Made by a program: the position numbers and the translations under genes. Below are positions 1 through 8,703 of a stretch of DNA of 11,978 nt, piece after piece. The DNA is from Funneliformis mosseae (lineage: Eukaryota > Glomeromycota > Glomeromycetes > Glomerales > Glomeraceae). The stretch spans positions 1-11,978 of the forward strand of contig CAJVPP010003322.1 in the NCBI GenBank assembly GCA_910592005.1. Reading direction: 5' to 3'. Each line of letters starts with the position of its first letter. The first letter of the stretch is position 1. Below the pieces are notes generated by a model. It was not told the origin of the DNA, did no database searches, and saw only the letters and a program-made list of their open reading frames with translations.

Positions 1-94
1 TTTAAATAAATAGGATTTTCTAAAATAATTAATTAAAAAATAATAAATCTTTTTATTAATATAAATTTATAATTAATATTAAAAAAATCAAATA

Positions 95-266
95 CAGTCA
101 ACTCTTAATATAGCAAATTCTTAATATAATAAATTTTTTGAACAAATATAATAAAAATACACTTGTTATAGCAAATTGGCCAATAAAATCTCTTAAAATC
201 TTTACTATAACAATATAGCAAAGTTGAAATCTAAGATATAAAGTTCATTATAATAAGAGTTGACTA
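95..266. mobile_element. Short non-autonomous DNA transposon (MITE), pogo/mariner-like
   Basis: The ends are inverted repeats. The left end reads CAGTCAACTCTTAATATAG and the right end, read on the minus strand, gives TAGTCAACTCTTATTATA, so about 12 bases match before divergence and only the outermost base (C versus T) differs at the tip. The element is 172 bp and is flanked by the dinucleotide TA on both sides (93-94 and 267-268), the target duplication typical of the Tc1/mariner/pogo superfamily. The interior has no reading frame. It carries the word TATAGCAAA three times (near 110, 167 and 226), probably relics of longer subterminal repeats. The element would have been moved by a transposase encoded elsewhere. 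Superfamily assignment rests only on the tips and the TA duplication. Confidence 0.75.
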
Positions 267-530
267 TATATAGTATTTTGAACTTATAATTTATTATAAA
301 TAAAATACATATTTATTTTAATAAACATATATTTTTATAATAAAATTTAATATTTGTAATATTATATTTTTTCTTTTAAAATAAATATAAAGTAATAAAA
401 ATTAATAAATAAATTATTATATTATATTTTGATTGGGTATTAATCATAGTGATTAAAAATTTGCAAATATATGATAAAGTACAGAATATCAAAAATGTTA
501 AATATATTAAATATATTCAACATATTTAAT

Positions 531-611
531 ATAGTTAATATAGTTAACATAATTAATATATTTGATATAGTTAACATAATTAATATATTTGATATAATTA
601 ATGTATTTGAT
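531..611. repeat. AT-rich minisatellite, 27-bp unit
   Basis: Two identical 27-bp units (540-566 and 567-593) contain the words TAGTTAACATAATTAATATA and TTTGAT. A partial unit precedes them (531-539) and a diverged, shortened unit follows (594-611). The flanking bases from about 495 show related AAATATATT words, so the array may be older and longer than its clean part. No gene is attached to it. Confidence 0.7.
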
Positions 612-840
612 ATATCAAATATAGAATAGAAAGGTATAAATATAAGCTTTTATAAGTTATAAAAATAGACCAACAGCGGTATAAAAAACTTTTCTTATAA
701 AATATAATATAATACTATTAGAGCTCTAAATGAATTAAGTCAAGTTAGATCATAGATCAGGTTTTAAATAGTATTGAAAAAGTAAAAAAAACAGTTTTTT
801 TAAGATAAAATTTTATCTAGTAATCTAAAACAAATATATT

Positions 841-923
841 ACAGCTTATTGGATTTGTCTCTATATGATAAATCAAATAGTAACTATTATATCTCATATA
901 GATTAATATTAATGAAAATATAT
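841..923 (+). repeat. Diverged direct repeat, copy 1
   Basis: This copy aligns without large gaps to 1030-1111. Shared words include CTTATT, TCTCTATATG and GATTAATATTAAT in the same order and spacing. The copies lie about 190 bp apart and differ at many positions, with transitions such as ACAGC versus ACAAC visible. It could be an old tandem duplication or two insertions of one short repeat. No coding content is seen. Confidence 0.6.
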
Positions 924-1029
924 CCTATGTTATATTTATATATAAATTTATAATATACATTCTAAAATTTTATATAGTAAAATTAAATAAGTGATATCTT
1001 AGCAATTAGTAATTTATATTAAATTATAT

Positions 1030-1111
1030 ACAACTTATTCAATTTATCTCTATATGTGAATTTGAATAATAGTTATTTCATTTCAAATGGATTAATATTA
1101 ATAAAGATATT
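1030..1111 (+). repeat. Diverged direct repeat, copy 2
   Basis: This is the second copy of the repeat at 841-923, in the same orientation. It is the more AT-rich of the two, as expected if both decayed from a GC-richer ancestor. It ends next to the palindromic run around 1112-1140. Confidence 0.6.
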
Positions 1112-1301
1112 TATTTTTTAATTTTTTAATTAAAAAATTTAATAAGGGTCAAATTGAATATCATATTTAATATGATCTGATCTTTTCAGTTTGATCCATT
1201 AGATCAACTAATCTGTTAGATTAAATTTAAAACTCAAACACTATTCTTTGACTATGTATCAAAAGTCTCTAAAGTAGTGTTAGATTATTAGACAATTCGA
1301 T

Positions 1302-1323
1302 ATTTTAGACTTCTGTCTAAAAT
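1302..1323. repeat. Short perfect hairpin, 9-bp stem
   Basis: ATTTTAGAC and GTCTAAAAT pair perfectly around a 4-base loop (TTCT). A closely related word with a 7-bp stem (TTTTAGA, loop TTG, TCTAAAA) recurs at 5952-5968, and both are followed or flanked by ATCC/TCCAAAA words. This suggests two copies of one degraded repeat family rather than a terminator, because no gene ends here. Confidence 0.5.
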
Positions 1324-1911
1324 CCTATCTAAAAATATCCAAAACTAAAATTTATTATTATTAGACAACTTTTAGATATATTATATAACTCAAAATATTA
1401 TCATAAGATAGAATAAATCTATTTTTTCCTAATTAATCTTTGTACACAATAATACAAGTCTCATATAAGTATTAAGAAATTCTGTCAAAACACAAACTAA
1501 ATTAAGATTATTTTTTTTATATGCTTATACTTTTACTTATCACATTATTGTAATTTGTCTTGATTTAAGCAGACTTAGTTTTTTATTTTATTTTGTAGTT
1601 AAATTTTATATTATGTAAGAAAAAATATATTATTAAATGATTTTAATCAGACTTAGGATTTTTTCATTAAAGAAAAAAAGAAAATTAATAAGATAAAATT
1701 AATAGGTAAGAGAGAAGGTATAAAAAATAATGTTATTTTGATTATCTGTTAAATTAATTAAAAAAAATAATTGCCTTTTAATTTTTTAATTAAAAAAAAA
1801 AGAAAAAAATATTTAATGTATTTTAATAATTTAAATATTATAAGTAAAATTCTGCTCCTTGAAATTTTTTTTTGAATTTTACTTTAATACTCATTAGAAT
1901 AAATATCAAAT

Positions 1912-2801
1912 ATGAAAATGGTAATAACTTCTTCAAACTTAGCAATAGATATGAGAGAGATACAGGGAAAAATAAAAACTATTTATTTATTAAATCTACT
2001 ACTTTTATAACAGAAAAATGGATCAGTATAGTTAGATGAATCTTTAGGTAAAAATAACAACTAAGTTGCTGGTAAATATTACTTTGATTGCAAATAAAAC
2101 CATGAGATTTTTATCAAATTCTTACAAATAAAAACTATAGGTAGTTCAATTAACTTATCATAGAAATAAGTAAGCTTTTTAGATTTAGCAAGTTTTTTCA
2201 ATGTTTAAAATGTGAAAAGTATTGAATTTTTTTAAGCATTATAAACTAATTATTTTTTTTCTTAAATTTTTTTAGATTTCACAAAGTTTTGCTCTATTAT
2301 ATAATCTAACTAGTAATAATAGATGCTCAATTTTTTATTCTCCTTCAGTTTTAGAGAATATGTAAATAAATACTTCAGGTATATCCAATCATAATTAAAT
2401 ATCAAGGGAATCAAATTTACCAATGATTGGAAGATTAAATTCTCTTGATGGTCGTAATTTAAATAGTCTTATATTTTTCAAAAGATTACGTATAAATTTT
2501 AATGCAAATAGTATCAATATAAGGGAATTTATATTGATCTAACACTTTTAGCTATCAGATGGAAAGCATCACCTAGAATTTAATGTTTAGGAGAAAGAGA
2601 ATCCTAAGAGTTTTGGATAGATGTGATCTAACTCTACAAGGTATAATTCTTAAATCAAAGAAAGGTTGAATGATGCTAGCATAAATGGATTTAACTAAGG
2701 CTTGCTTCTCAGAAATTCTGGAACTAAATCCTGTTTATATTAAAATAATTGCAGTTATCACTAATGCTGAGACTGATGTTACTGATACCATCAATAAATA
2801 A
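1912..2801 (+). pseudogene. Possible degraded coding remnant, family unknown
   Basis: This stretch is less AT-rich than its flanks and shows protein-like reading in all three plus frames in turn. The first run starts at an ATG at 1912 (MKMVITSSNLAIDMREIQGK...), meets its first stop at 2008, and continues in the same frame to about 2205 past several TAA/TAG stops at plausible Gln or Trp positions (for example after CDSK-like residues before NHEIFIKFLQ). The second run covers about 2279-2735 (FFKRLRINFNANSINIREF, LSDGKHHLEFNV). The third covers about 2559-2801 and ends with 38 open codons from an ATG at 2685 (MDLTKACFSEILELNPVYIK...). A broken gene or retroelement with indels would look like this. 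The stop density is not far below chance, so coding status is uncertain, and I do not recognise any domain. Confidence 0.28.
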
Positions 2802-3308
2802 TATTAAAATTAAAAGGTTGCTTTAATTTTTTTTCATTAAAAAAAATTGAACTCTAATTTTTATTTTTATTTTTTAAAATAAAATATAATTTATATATTT
2901 TTTTTCTTTTTTAATATTACTCTTTGATTTTTGAAATATAAAGTTATGCTATATGTATAAAATACATAATTTATTAGGTTAAAATAACAAATAATTAAGT
3001 TTTTAAATGAATAAAATATTTTTGTAAAAAATTTTTTTATTTTTGAAAAGCGTGTATATACAGTTAAATAAATAATATATATAAATAATAAGTAATAAAT
3101 AAGCGATAAATTCTTATTAGTCAAAAAATAGTCTTCAACTTTTTCTTAATGTCTCTTTATTTAAATAATTAATTTTAATTGTAGTTTTTATTAAATTTAT
3201 TAAAATTTCACATAAGTAATATAATTAAAATATTAACTAATTAAATTCATGAGAAACATTTATAAATTTGAGATTTTCTAATTATTAAATAAAAAGATCA
3301 CATAAATT
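2802..3308. other. AT-rich spacer, no gene seen
   Basis: Low-complexity A/T sequence with poly-A and poly-T runs separates the remnant at 1912-2801 from the 3' end of the hAT gene. A minus-strand open frame at 2891-3124 is made almost only of Phe, Ile, Tyr, Asn, Lys and Leu codons, which is what random AT-rich DNA gives, so it is not called. The outer end of the hAT element should lie here, but no terminal inverted repeat or 8-bp target duplication could be fixed by eye. Confidence 0.5.
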
Positions 3309-3682
3309 CTACTTTTCATTAATATTAATAGTAAAATGAATATATGTACTTAATAAATTATTATTAAGTATACTATCTGTTAATTTTTCTCTATCATCTA
3401 AAATTAATGCATTTTCTTTTTCACATAATAATTCATACTAATTTTCTAATTTTTCATTTTAATTTTGCTTATTAGTTATATAATCATCTGAATTTTAAAA
3501 ATTTTCAAGAGCTTCTTTAATTTCTTCTTGTGATTCTAAATTAATAATACCTTGATTATTTTGTTCAATAATTGGTAATGTAATATTAATTTTTAATTTT
3601 TCTGAATCATATTTTCATTTTTTTCATTTTCAATTTGTTGTATATCAGCACAAAGTTGAGCCATAATGACAACTTTTTCATG
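3309..3682 (-). pseudogene. Last exon of the hAT gene: Glu/Asn-rich C-terminal tail
   Basis: After the dimerisation motif the gene continues for about 120 codons. The first block (HEKVVIMAQLCADIQQIENE) follows the intron directly. After a frameshift near 3600 a second frame runs to a TAG at 3311-3309 and is rich in Glu, Asn, Gln and Ile (ITLPIIEQNNQGIINLESQ). Its few stops are TAA or TAG, consistent with former CAA/CAG codons. It is likely a flexible acidic tail with no catalytic role. The true end of the ancestral protein could lie at one of the stops I read as mutated. Confidence 0.6.
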
Positions 3683-3767
3683 CTAAAATAAGTTATTAAA
3701 ATAATTAATAAATGTGTTTATAAATTATAATTATTTAAATAATATAAAAATAATTAAAATTTATAAC
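3683..3767 (-). other. Recognisable 85-bp intron inside the hAT pseudogene
   Basis: On the minus strand the dimerisation exon ends ...AAATTAAAG and is followed by GTTATAAATT (3767 down). The next exon opens after CTTATTTTAG, which ends at 3683. Joining 3768 to 3682 keeps the frame (RNKLK then HEKVVIMAQL), the order usual in this transposase family. Both GT and AG are intact, which gives the strand and frame assignment of the pseudogene independent support. Confidence 0.8.
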
Positions 3768-4471
3768 CTTTAATTTATTTCTTTAAGATATATGCAAAAA
3801 TCCTATTGAGAATAATTGTTTAATAGAAGCTAAATTTATACAAATACTAAAAATTTTTGTAGTATAAGTTCTAATTCTTTACATATAGTAAAACAATAAT
3901 ACTAGTATACTAAAATATCATCATTAAATTACTTATATATTTTATCATTAAATAGTGATTTTTTTATTTGATAAAATTCAAATTCAGCAAATAATTTTGT
4001 TAGTTTATTATATAACCATACTTTATAATAATAGCCAAGCCAATTTTTCATTGTTATAAAATTAATTATTTTAAATTAGAATTAAATTTGTTAAGCTGAT
4101 ACTTAAGATAAAGAATTAAAGAAAGTAATAGTAAAGGTTATTTCTAACTTTTCTAACATTTTTTAAAATGTGAAATCATACTTTCAGCTAAGAAATGATC
4201 TTTATTTTATTTTCAAAACTTATTAAAATATCTAAATGATAATGTAATATCAAATAATCAGGCTTTATCTGCTTGTAATTTATCAAGTGCTTTATAATAA
4301 GGTTGCATTAATATTATAAGTTATGAAATTTGTGATCAAAATAACTTATCTATAATTATTTTACAGATTTTAGTCAAAAAATATAATTTAATAGTTATTT
4401 GAAATGAAGAAACTGTTTCACTACTTTTAATTTCAGGAGTGTAATTAAATTTTATTTAAAAATTAAAAATA

Positions 4472-4523
4472 CTAATAATTTAACAATTATTTATAAATTT
4501 ATAATGAAAATAAATTTACTCAT
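4472..4523 (-). other. Likely intron of the hAT gene with a mutated donor
   Basis: The TQ-stop-NS exon ends ...QVLK-like residues at 4524 and is followed on the minus strand by ATGAGTAAAT where GTGAGTAAAT would be a normal donor. The neighbouring intron of the same gene begins GTGAGTAAG (4889 down), so a G to A change at the first intron base is the simplest reading. A candidate acceptor (ATTATTAG) ends at 4472. The precise acceptor is uncertain because the sequence after it is poorly conserved. Confidence 0.5.
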
Positions 4524-5880
4524 CTTTAATACTTATTTAGTTTGAATTAAACTTTTATAGCAATTATAATAAGAATTCTATTGTGTATCTCTAGGTTTTA
4601 TTATTGCATAATATTTATTATAAAGCTTTATTTAAATATTCCTTAAGTTTTAAATAAAATATATATTTTAGAATAAGTAAAATAAAAAAATAGTTTTACA
4701 GCATTAGTAGATGCTGTTGCCAAAATATTAAATTCTTTAAAAATTTTTTCAATAGCTAAATTACACTGGTGTGCAAAACATGATAAAAAATATATTTTGA
4801 ATATTTAATATGAAATTAACGTTTATTTGAATAAAATATTAATTACTTCATAATAATAAAGTAATATTTATTATATTAAACTTACTCACTATATAGAAGT
4901 ATATGTTATAGCACTATTATTTACAACTGCAGTAATTTTAATTATCTGATTTTTTAAGTCATTTAGCATTTCTTTAATATATAATATAATATTAATTGCC
5001 CACTTTCTTTGGCTACTTATATTCACAGCCTTCTATACTAATATTTTACCAGAAGACATAATAATCATAATTCTAAGTAACTCTTGATTTACAATATTTT
5101 TCTAACTATCAAATGCAAGAGTAATACCAGCTTATTCATATACTTGATTTAGCTTATCTTTATGTGTATTTTCAATATTTTTAATTGTATTATCTAAGAT
5201 AGTACCAGCTAGTTATTTTTGATTTAGTAATTTTAACTTTAAATTTAACTAATAAAATAAAGCATGAGTTAAAGGATTATCAATTTACTGAAAAGCTTAA
5301 CTATTCGCAACTGTCATTCTAATTAAAAATTCATAAAATTTAGGAGTTTCAGTTTTAGTAATATTTTATACAGCATATTTAAATATAGATGATTATTGTA
5401 AAAATCTACTTGAAGCTAATGATAATTGTATAAAATTCGTATAAAAACTTAAAGTAGATAAAAAAGTATCTATAATAAAATTATAAATTAATTAATATTT
5501 CTTTAGAAAAAAGGAAGTTAAATAAAATTAAATAAATACTAGTTATCAAGACATATATTTTTGCTGGTAGTATTTCATCATCATTATCATCATATTCTTT
5601 TAATATATCTTTTGCTTCTTCACTATATTTATTTCAAAAATGCTCACAGTTAACCAAGTATTTTTTAATTCTTTCCTTTCTATTTATCATAGGTTTAGCA
5701 TCTTTCTTTTAAAATCTCAATATAGCATTTATATATATATTATCTATTTTTATTTTTTAAATAATTTTTTTAAAATTATAATAAATAAAAAAAATTATGT
5801 CTTGGTCAATTTTCTATTGTGTGATATAATATCAAAAAGATTGAAAAGATTATTTTAATAAAAAATGTTATTTACCTTCT

Positions 5881-6060
5881 TAAAATAACTTTTCAATTTA
5901 ATTTTTAGACTATACAAAATAATTTTTGGATTATCCAAAATTGTTTAAAAGTTTTAGATTGTCTAAAATCCATCAAAGTTTTGAATAATTCTGGATAGTT
6001 TAAACTATTTTGGATAATTTAAAAACTATTCAATATAAATATCTAATTAGATAAGTCTAA
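5881..6060. repeat. Hairpin-rich degraded repeat
   Basis: Several short inverted repeats are packed together: TTTTGGA-TTA-TCCAAAA (5924-5940), TTTTAGA-TTG-TCTAAAA (5952-5968), and the related words GGATAGTTTAAACTATTTTGG and TTGGATAATTTAAAA in 5991-6025. The TTTTAGAC/GTCTAAAA word also occurs at 1302-1323. The block lies just upstream of the 5' end of the hAT remnant. It may be that element's subterminal region or a separate nested repeat. No coding frame is seen. Confidence 0.45.
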
Positions 6061-7018
6061 AATCTAATACTAATATATTATATTAAATAAATTAAACAAA
6101 ATTTACTTAATTTATTTTTATTATATTTTCTATATTTTATTTTATATAGTTATTTTATAGCTTGATAAATAATTAATTATAATATAATAATTTTATATAA
6201 AATATATCACTTTTGAATGAATTATAAATTAGATTTAAGAAACTTAAGAAGTTTAATAATTTAAATCTTTTTTGTAAATTTTAAATTATAAATAAAGTAA
6301 TTAATAAATCTATATTAATATTTTTTTTTTTTAATATTATCTTTTATCTAGAATTTGATTATAATATATTATACTTTATAATTTAAAAAAATTTTTTATT
6401 TTTCAATATAAATAATAATTTATATTAATTATTTTAAAAAATTTATATAATATTATATAATATAAATTTTAAATTATATATATTATATTTAAAATTATTA
6501 CATATTTTTTATTTTATAAAATTTTATATTATTATTATTTATATATGTAATTAGTATAAATCTTTTTATATACTATTTTTTTCAATAATAAAAAATTGCA
6601 TTTTTTTTTAAAATTATTTTTATAAACATTTTTTTTTTTTATTTTTTATTTAATTATTTATTAAATATATTAAATATATTAATAATTGATAAAATTCAAA
6701 TAAATTATAATAATATAAATAATATAAATAATAATACTTATTGTATATTAATATTTTTATAATTTTTCTTTAATTATTTATTATTTTTAATTTATTAATT
6801 AATTTTAAATTTTTTATTAATCTTTGTATTATTTTATTTTAATAATAATTTTATTAATTTTATATAATATTTAATATAAAAAAGATTATATTACTTAATA
6901 CTGATTTAAAAAAAATAGAAGATTTATTAGAATTAAATAGAATTTAAAATTTATATTGATAATTCTATTTAAAAATTTAAATATAAAATTAAAATTAGTA
7001 TATTATTGAAAAATTAAT
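6061..7018. other. Extremely AT-rich spacer, nothing identified
   Basis: Long runs of A, T and AT steps dominate (for example around 6320, 6605 and 6630). I see no CpG here and hardly any G or C. Open frames are short and of random AT-rich composition on both strands. No tRNA-like cloverleaf, hairpin terminator or tandem array stands out beyond AATAATATA-type low complexity near 6700-6730. Confidence 0.6.
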
Positions 7019-7021
7019 ATA

Positions 7022-7179
7022 TGGGTTCTTTGCAATAGAAAGGGAAGAAACTACCAAAAAAAATTTTTTTGAGTTAATGTTAAATTTGAACTTATTTTAT
7101 TAAAAAAATAATATTTAGCTTATAAAGTAAAAAAAAAATTTTTTTAGTAGTATCCTCCCTTTCTATTGCAAAGAATCCA
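7022..7179. mobile_element. MITE with long inverted repeats and TA duplication
   Basis: The left arm begins TGGGTTCTTTGCAATAGAA. The right arm, read on the minus strand, begins TGGATTCTTTGCAATAGAA. The arms match over about 39 bases with four mismatches, three of them transitions, then run into A/T tracts (A8T7 on the left, A10T7 on the right) that are themselves self-complementary. The dinucleotide TA flanks both ends (7020-7021 and 7180-7181). The 158-bp element has no reading frame and could fold into a long hairpin. The TA duplication again points to a Tc1/mariner-type or Stowaway-like mobiliser. Its tips differ from those of the MITE at 95-266, so it is a separate family. The well-matched arms suggest it is one of the younger insertions here. 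Confidence 0.85.
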
Positions 7180-7182
7180 TAT

Positions 7183-8080
7183 TATATTACTTATGAATAT
7201 TTAAAATTATATATTTATAAACTGTAAGGATCTATTAATTTCATTAAATAATATAATACTACTTTATAGTATATATAATATTATTAAAAATTTAAAGGAT
7301 TAATAACATTTTTTATATAATATATAAAATAAAATTAATGAAAAATTACAAATGAATAAATAATTAAAGCAACAAAGTCTATTAATTAAAAAGTTATAAA
7401 TAATAATTACAATTTAAATATTATAACAAAATATTTTAGATTTTAATATTATAGTTTAGTATTTATTAAAGCTAAAAAATTAAATATTTTAAATCTAATA
7501 ATATTTATTTTATTTGCTAAATTATTATTGGATATTAAATTTTTACTCATTAAAAAAAAGTATAAAGTTAAATTTCTTATAGATTTTTAAGTTTATTAGA
7601 TTCTCTAGAATTTGTAGAATTTGTAGGATTTATTGAATTTAATAGATTCATTCATTCATATCTTAGATTAAAATTTAATTTATGTTATCTTTAAATTAGT
7701 AATAATAAATTTTATTAATGGTTATAAGCACGTGAATAGTATGTATAAGCTTATGATCATGTGATATATGTTTCTAAAAATAAATAAAGATATTAATTAA
7801 GAATATAGAGTGCTAATTATGGTAATAGTTAATATTATAATGAATTAAGCAAAACTTTTATAATAATCCACAACCAAAAATTTATTTTGAATTTGTGAGT
7901 GAAGTTTTGGTATACTTAAAGATAAAAAAATCAAGGATTTCAAAATCGATGATCGTTTTTTTCTTTAGTAGAAGATATAATACGATCACATGGAAATTAT
8001 TATTTGGATAATCTTCACAGAAACACGATTTAAAATTAAATGTTTATGTTTACTTTTAACTAGTACCGCATGATAATATA
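7183..8080. other. Spacer changing from AT-rich to GC-richer, no confident gene
   Basis: The first 550 bases are AT-rich without coding frames. A short imperfect direct repeat, AGAATTTGTAGAATTTGTAGG, lies near 7608-7628. A CACGTG hexamer sits at 7729-7734. From about 7910 composition changes and + strand frames look more protein-like, for example DKKIKDFKIDDRFF (about 7922-7965) and a different frame SLVEDIIRSHGNYYLDNLH (about 7963-8020). These could be upstream parts of the MYND gene that follows, but they are in different frames and I could not join them. Confidence 0.35.
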
Positions 8081-8139
8081 CTCAAATTGACTTGTTTTTC
8101 ATTTAAAATATATTCTATTTTCTTTTTGGAATATTGTAA

Positions 8140-8703
8140 AATGAAAATAGAGGACAGAAAATTAGTAGCAAAGGCTGCAGCAAAGGCTGTTCGAGATGCC
8201 TTACTAAGTATTATTGTATCAAGGAGTGTCAAAAGAAAGACTATGCCAATCATGTGTTTGACTATCCTCCAAGGTTGGTGGACGACCTTGTTTAAAACGG
8301 TTATGCCAATTTGATACCCACGAAGTCGGCGGTGCTACATGAATATAGTTTTAATAACTGCTTAAATCCTCAGGTACGATCAAATCTTCTAGTCTTATAT
8401 ATTAGCCTTATAAAAATAATAGGTTGCAGCGCATCTCAGATTCATACCTGGTGAAATAAGAAAATGGTGAGTTACCATTTGGTATCAAAATAAATTTATG
8501 TTGATAACACCTTTGAGCTTCTAAATTCATATCAATGTATGTCCAGAAATTTATATTGTCGATTTTTGGAAATTTCGCAAAGCATTATATTATCATTATA
8601 TTATCATATGAAACAAGTTGTAAAAATATGATTGGCCCGTCAGCAAGTACAAAAGACAAATTTTTTTTACCGAATAAATATCCTCGATGCATTTAGTTCT
8701 TAA
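8140..8703 (+). pseudogene. MYND zinc-finger protein remnant
   Basis: MYND fingers bind two zinc ions and usually mediate protein contacts in regulatory proteins. The frame starting at 8140 contains CSRCLTKYYCIKECQKKDY followed by ANH. This gives ligands Cys 17, Cys 20, Cys 26, Cys 30 and His 38 in the spacing C-x2-C-x5-C-x3-C-x7-H, with the hallmark YC and CQKKD. The last ligand, expected four residues after His, is Tyr (TAT, codon 42), as a TGT to TAT change would give. The first Cys pair is not seen in this frame. The same frame then reads natural protein to a TAA at 8701 (LIPTKSAVLHEYSFNNC, LLVLYISLIKIIGC, VDNTFELLNSYQCMSRNLYC), broken only by TAA 8293, TGA 8452, TAA 8491 and TGA 8629. 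That is four stops in about 187 codons, fewer than random DNA of this composition should give. An intact ATG start is absent, and exons upstream are possible. Pseudogene status assumes the stops are not spliced out. Confidence 0.72.

Larger units (their letters stand above)
612..1911. other. AT-rich repeat-bearing spacer, no gene seen
   Basis: No coding frame of convincing composition was found on either strand. The stretch holds a perfect 14-base palindrome GATAAAATTTTATC (804-817), a diverged direct-repeat pair (listed separately), a run of related words built on GATC and TTAGAT between about 1150 and 1235, and a short hairpin (1302-1323). The related words AGCAGACTTAG (about 1568) and ATCAGACTTAGG (about 1646) may be pieces of old repeats. 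It may include the decayed end of a retroelement, but no long terminal repeat pair could be matched by eye. Confidence 0.5.
3309..5708 (-). pseudogene. hAT-family transposase pseudogene (BED finger, DUF659-like core, hAT dimerisation domain)
   Basis: This is a dead copy of a hAT DNA transposase, which would cut and paste its element in the nucleus. Reading down the minus strand, 5708-5559 resembles the end of a BED zinc finger (KERIKKYLVNCEHF, then a stop, NKYSEEAKDIL), with the expected His as Tyr (5660-5658). A core exon at 5469-4890 includes LAGTILDNTI, FDS-stop-KN where FDGWKN is expected (5113-5096), and MSSGKILV. Another exon has CFAHQCNLAIEKIFKEF (4780 down) and TQ-stop-NS (4586-4572) where TRWNS is usual. 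A long exon (4471 to about 3850) carries the insertion domain (YYKALDKLQADKA). The hAT C-terminal signature reads ICINLASIKQLFS (3845-3807), where VNAASVERLFS is usual. Introns separate the blocks. Stops are mostly TAA/TAG at Gln or Trp positions, with some TGA. Frameshifts lie near 4660, 3850 and 3600. The 5' exon with the first zinc ligands and the terminal repeats were not found. The family call is firm. Confidence 0.9.

Noticed and set aside
841..1111. Direct repeats read as the long terminal repeats of a retrotransposon
   Set aside because: The copies are only about 190 bp apart with no primer-binding site, polypurine tract or coding sequence between them.
2891..3124. Minus-strand 77-codon frame with a hydrophobic start
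   Set aside because: It is built almost only from A/T-rich codons with no domain or conserved-looking motif. Frames of this length are expected by chance at this base composition.
5640..5858. Plus-strand 72-codon frame rich in Phe, Ile, Tyr and Asn
   Set aside because: It is antisense to the 5' part of the hAT gene and has the composition of random AT-rich DNA.
8056..8253. Minus-strand 65-codon frame starting with a hydrophobic, signal-peptide-like run
   Set aside because: It is antisense to the MYND finger. The hydrophobic start arises from the complement of Lys/Asp-rich codons.
8087..8314. Open frame of 75 codons on the plus strand with an Ala/Lys-rich helix
   Set aside because: It overlaps the MYND signature in a shifted frame, and the MYND frame explains the Cys/His pattern and reads on for 150 more codons. 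The first codon is TTG rather than ATG.
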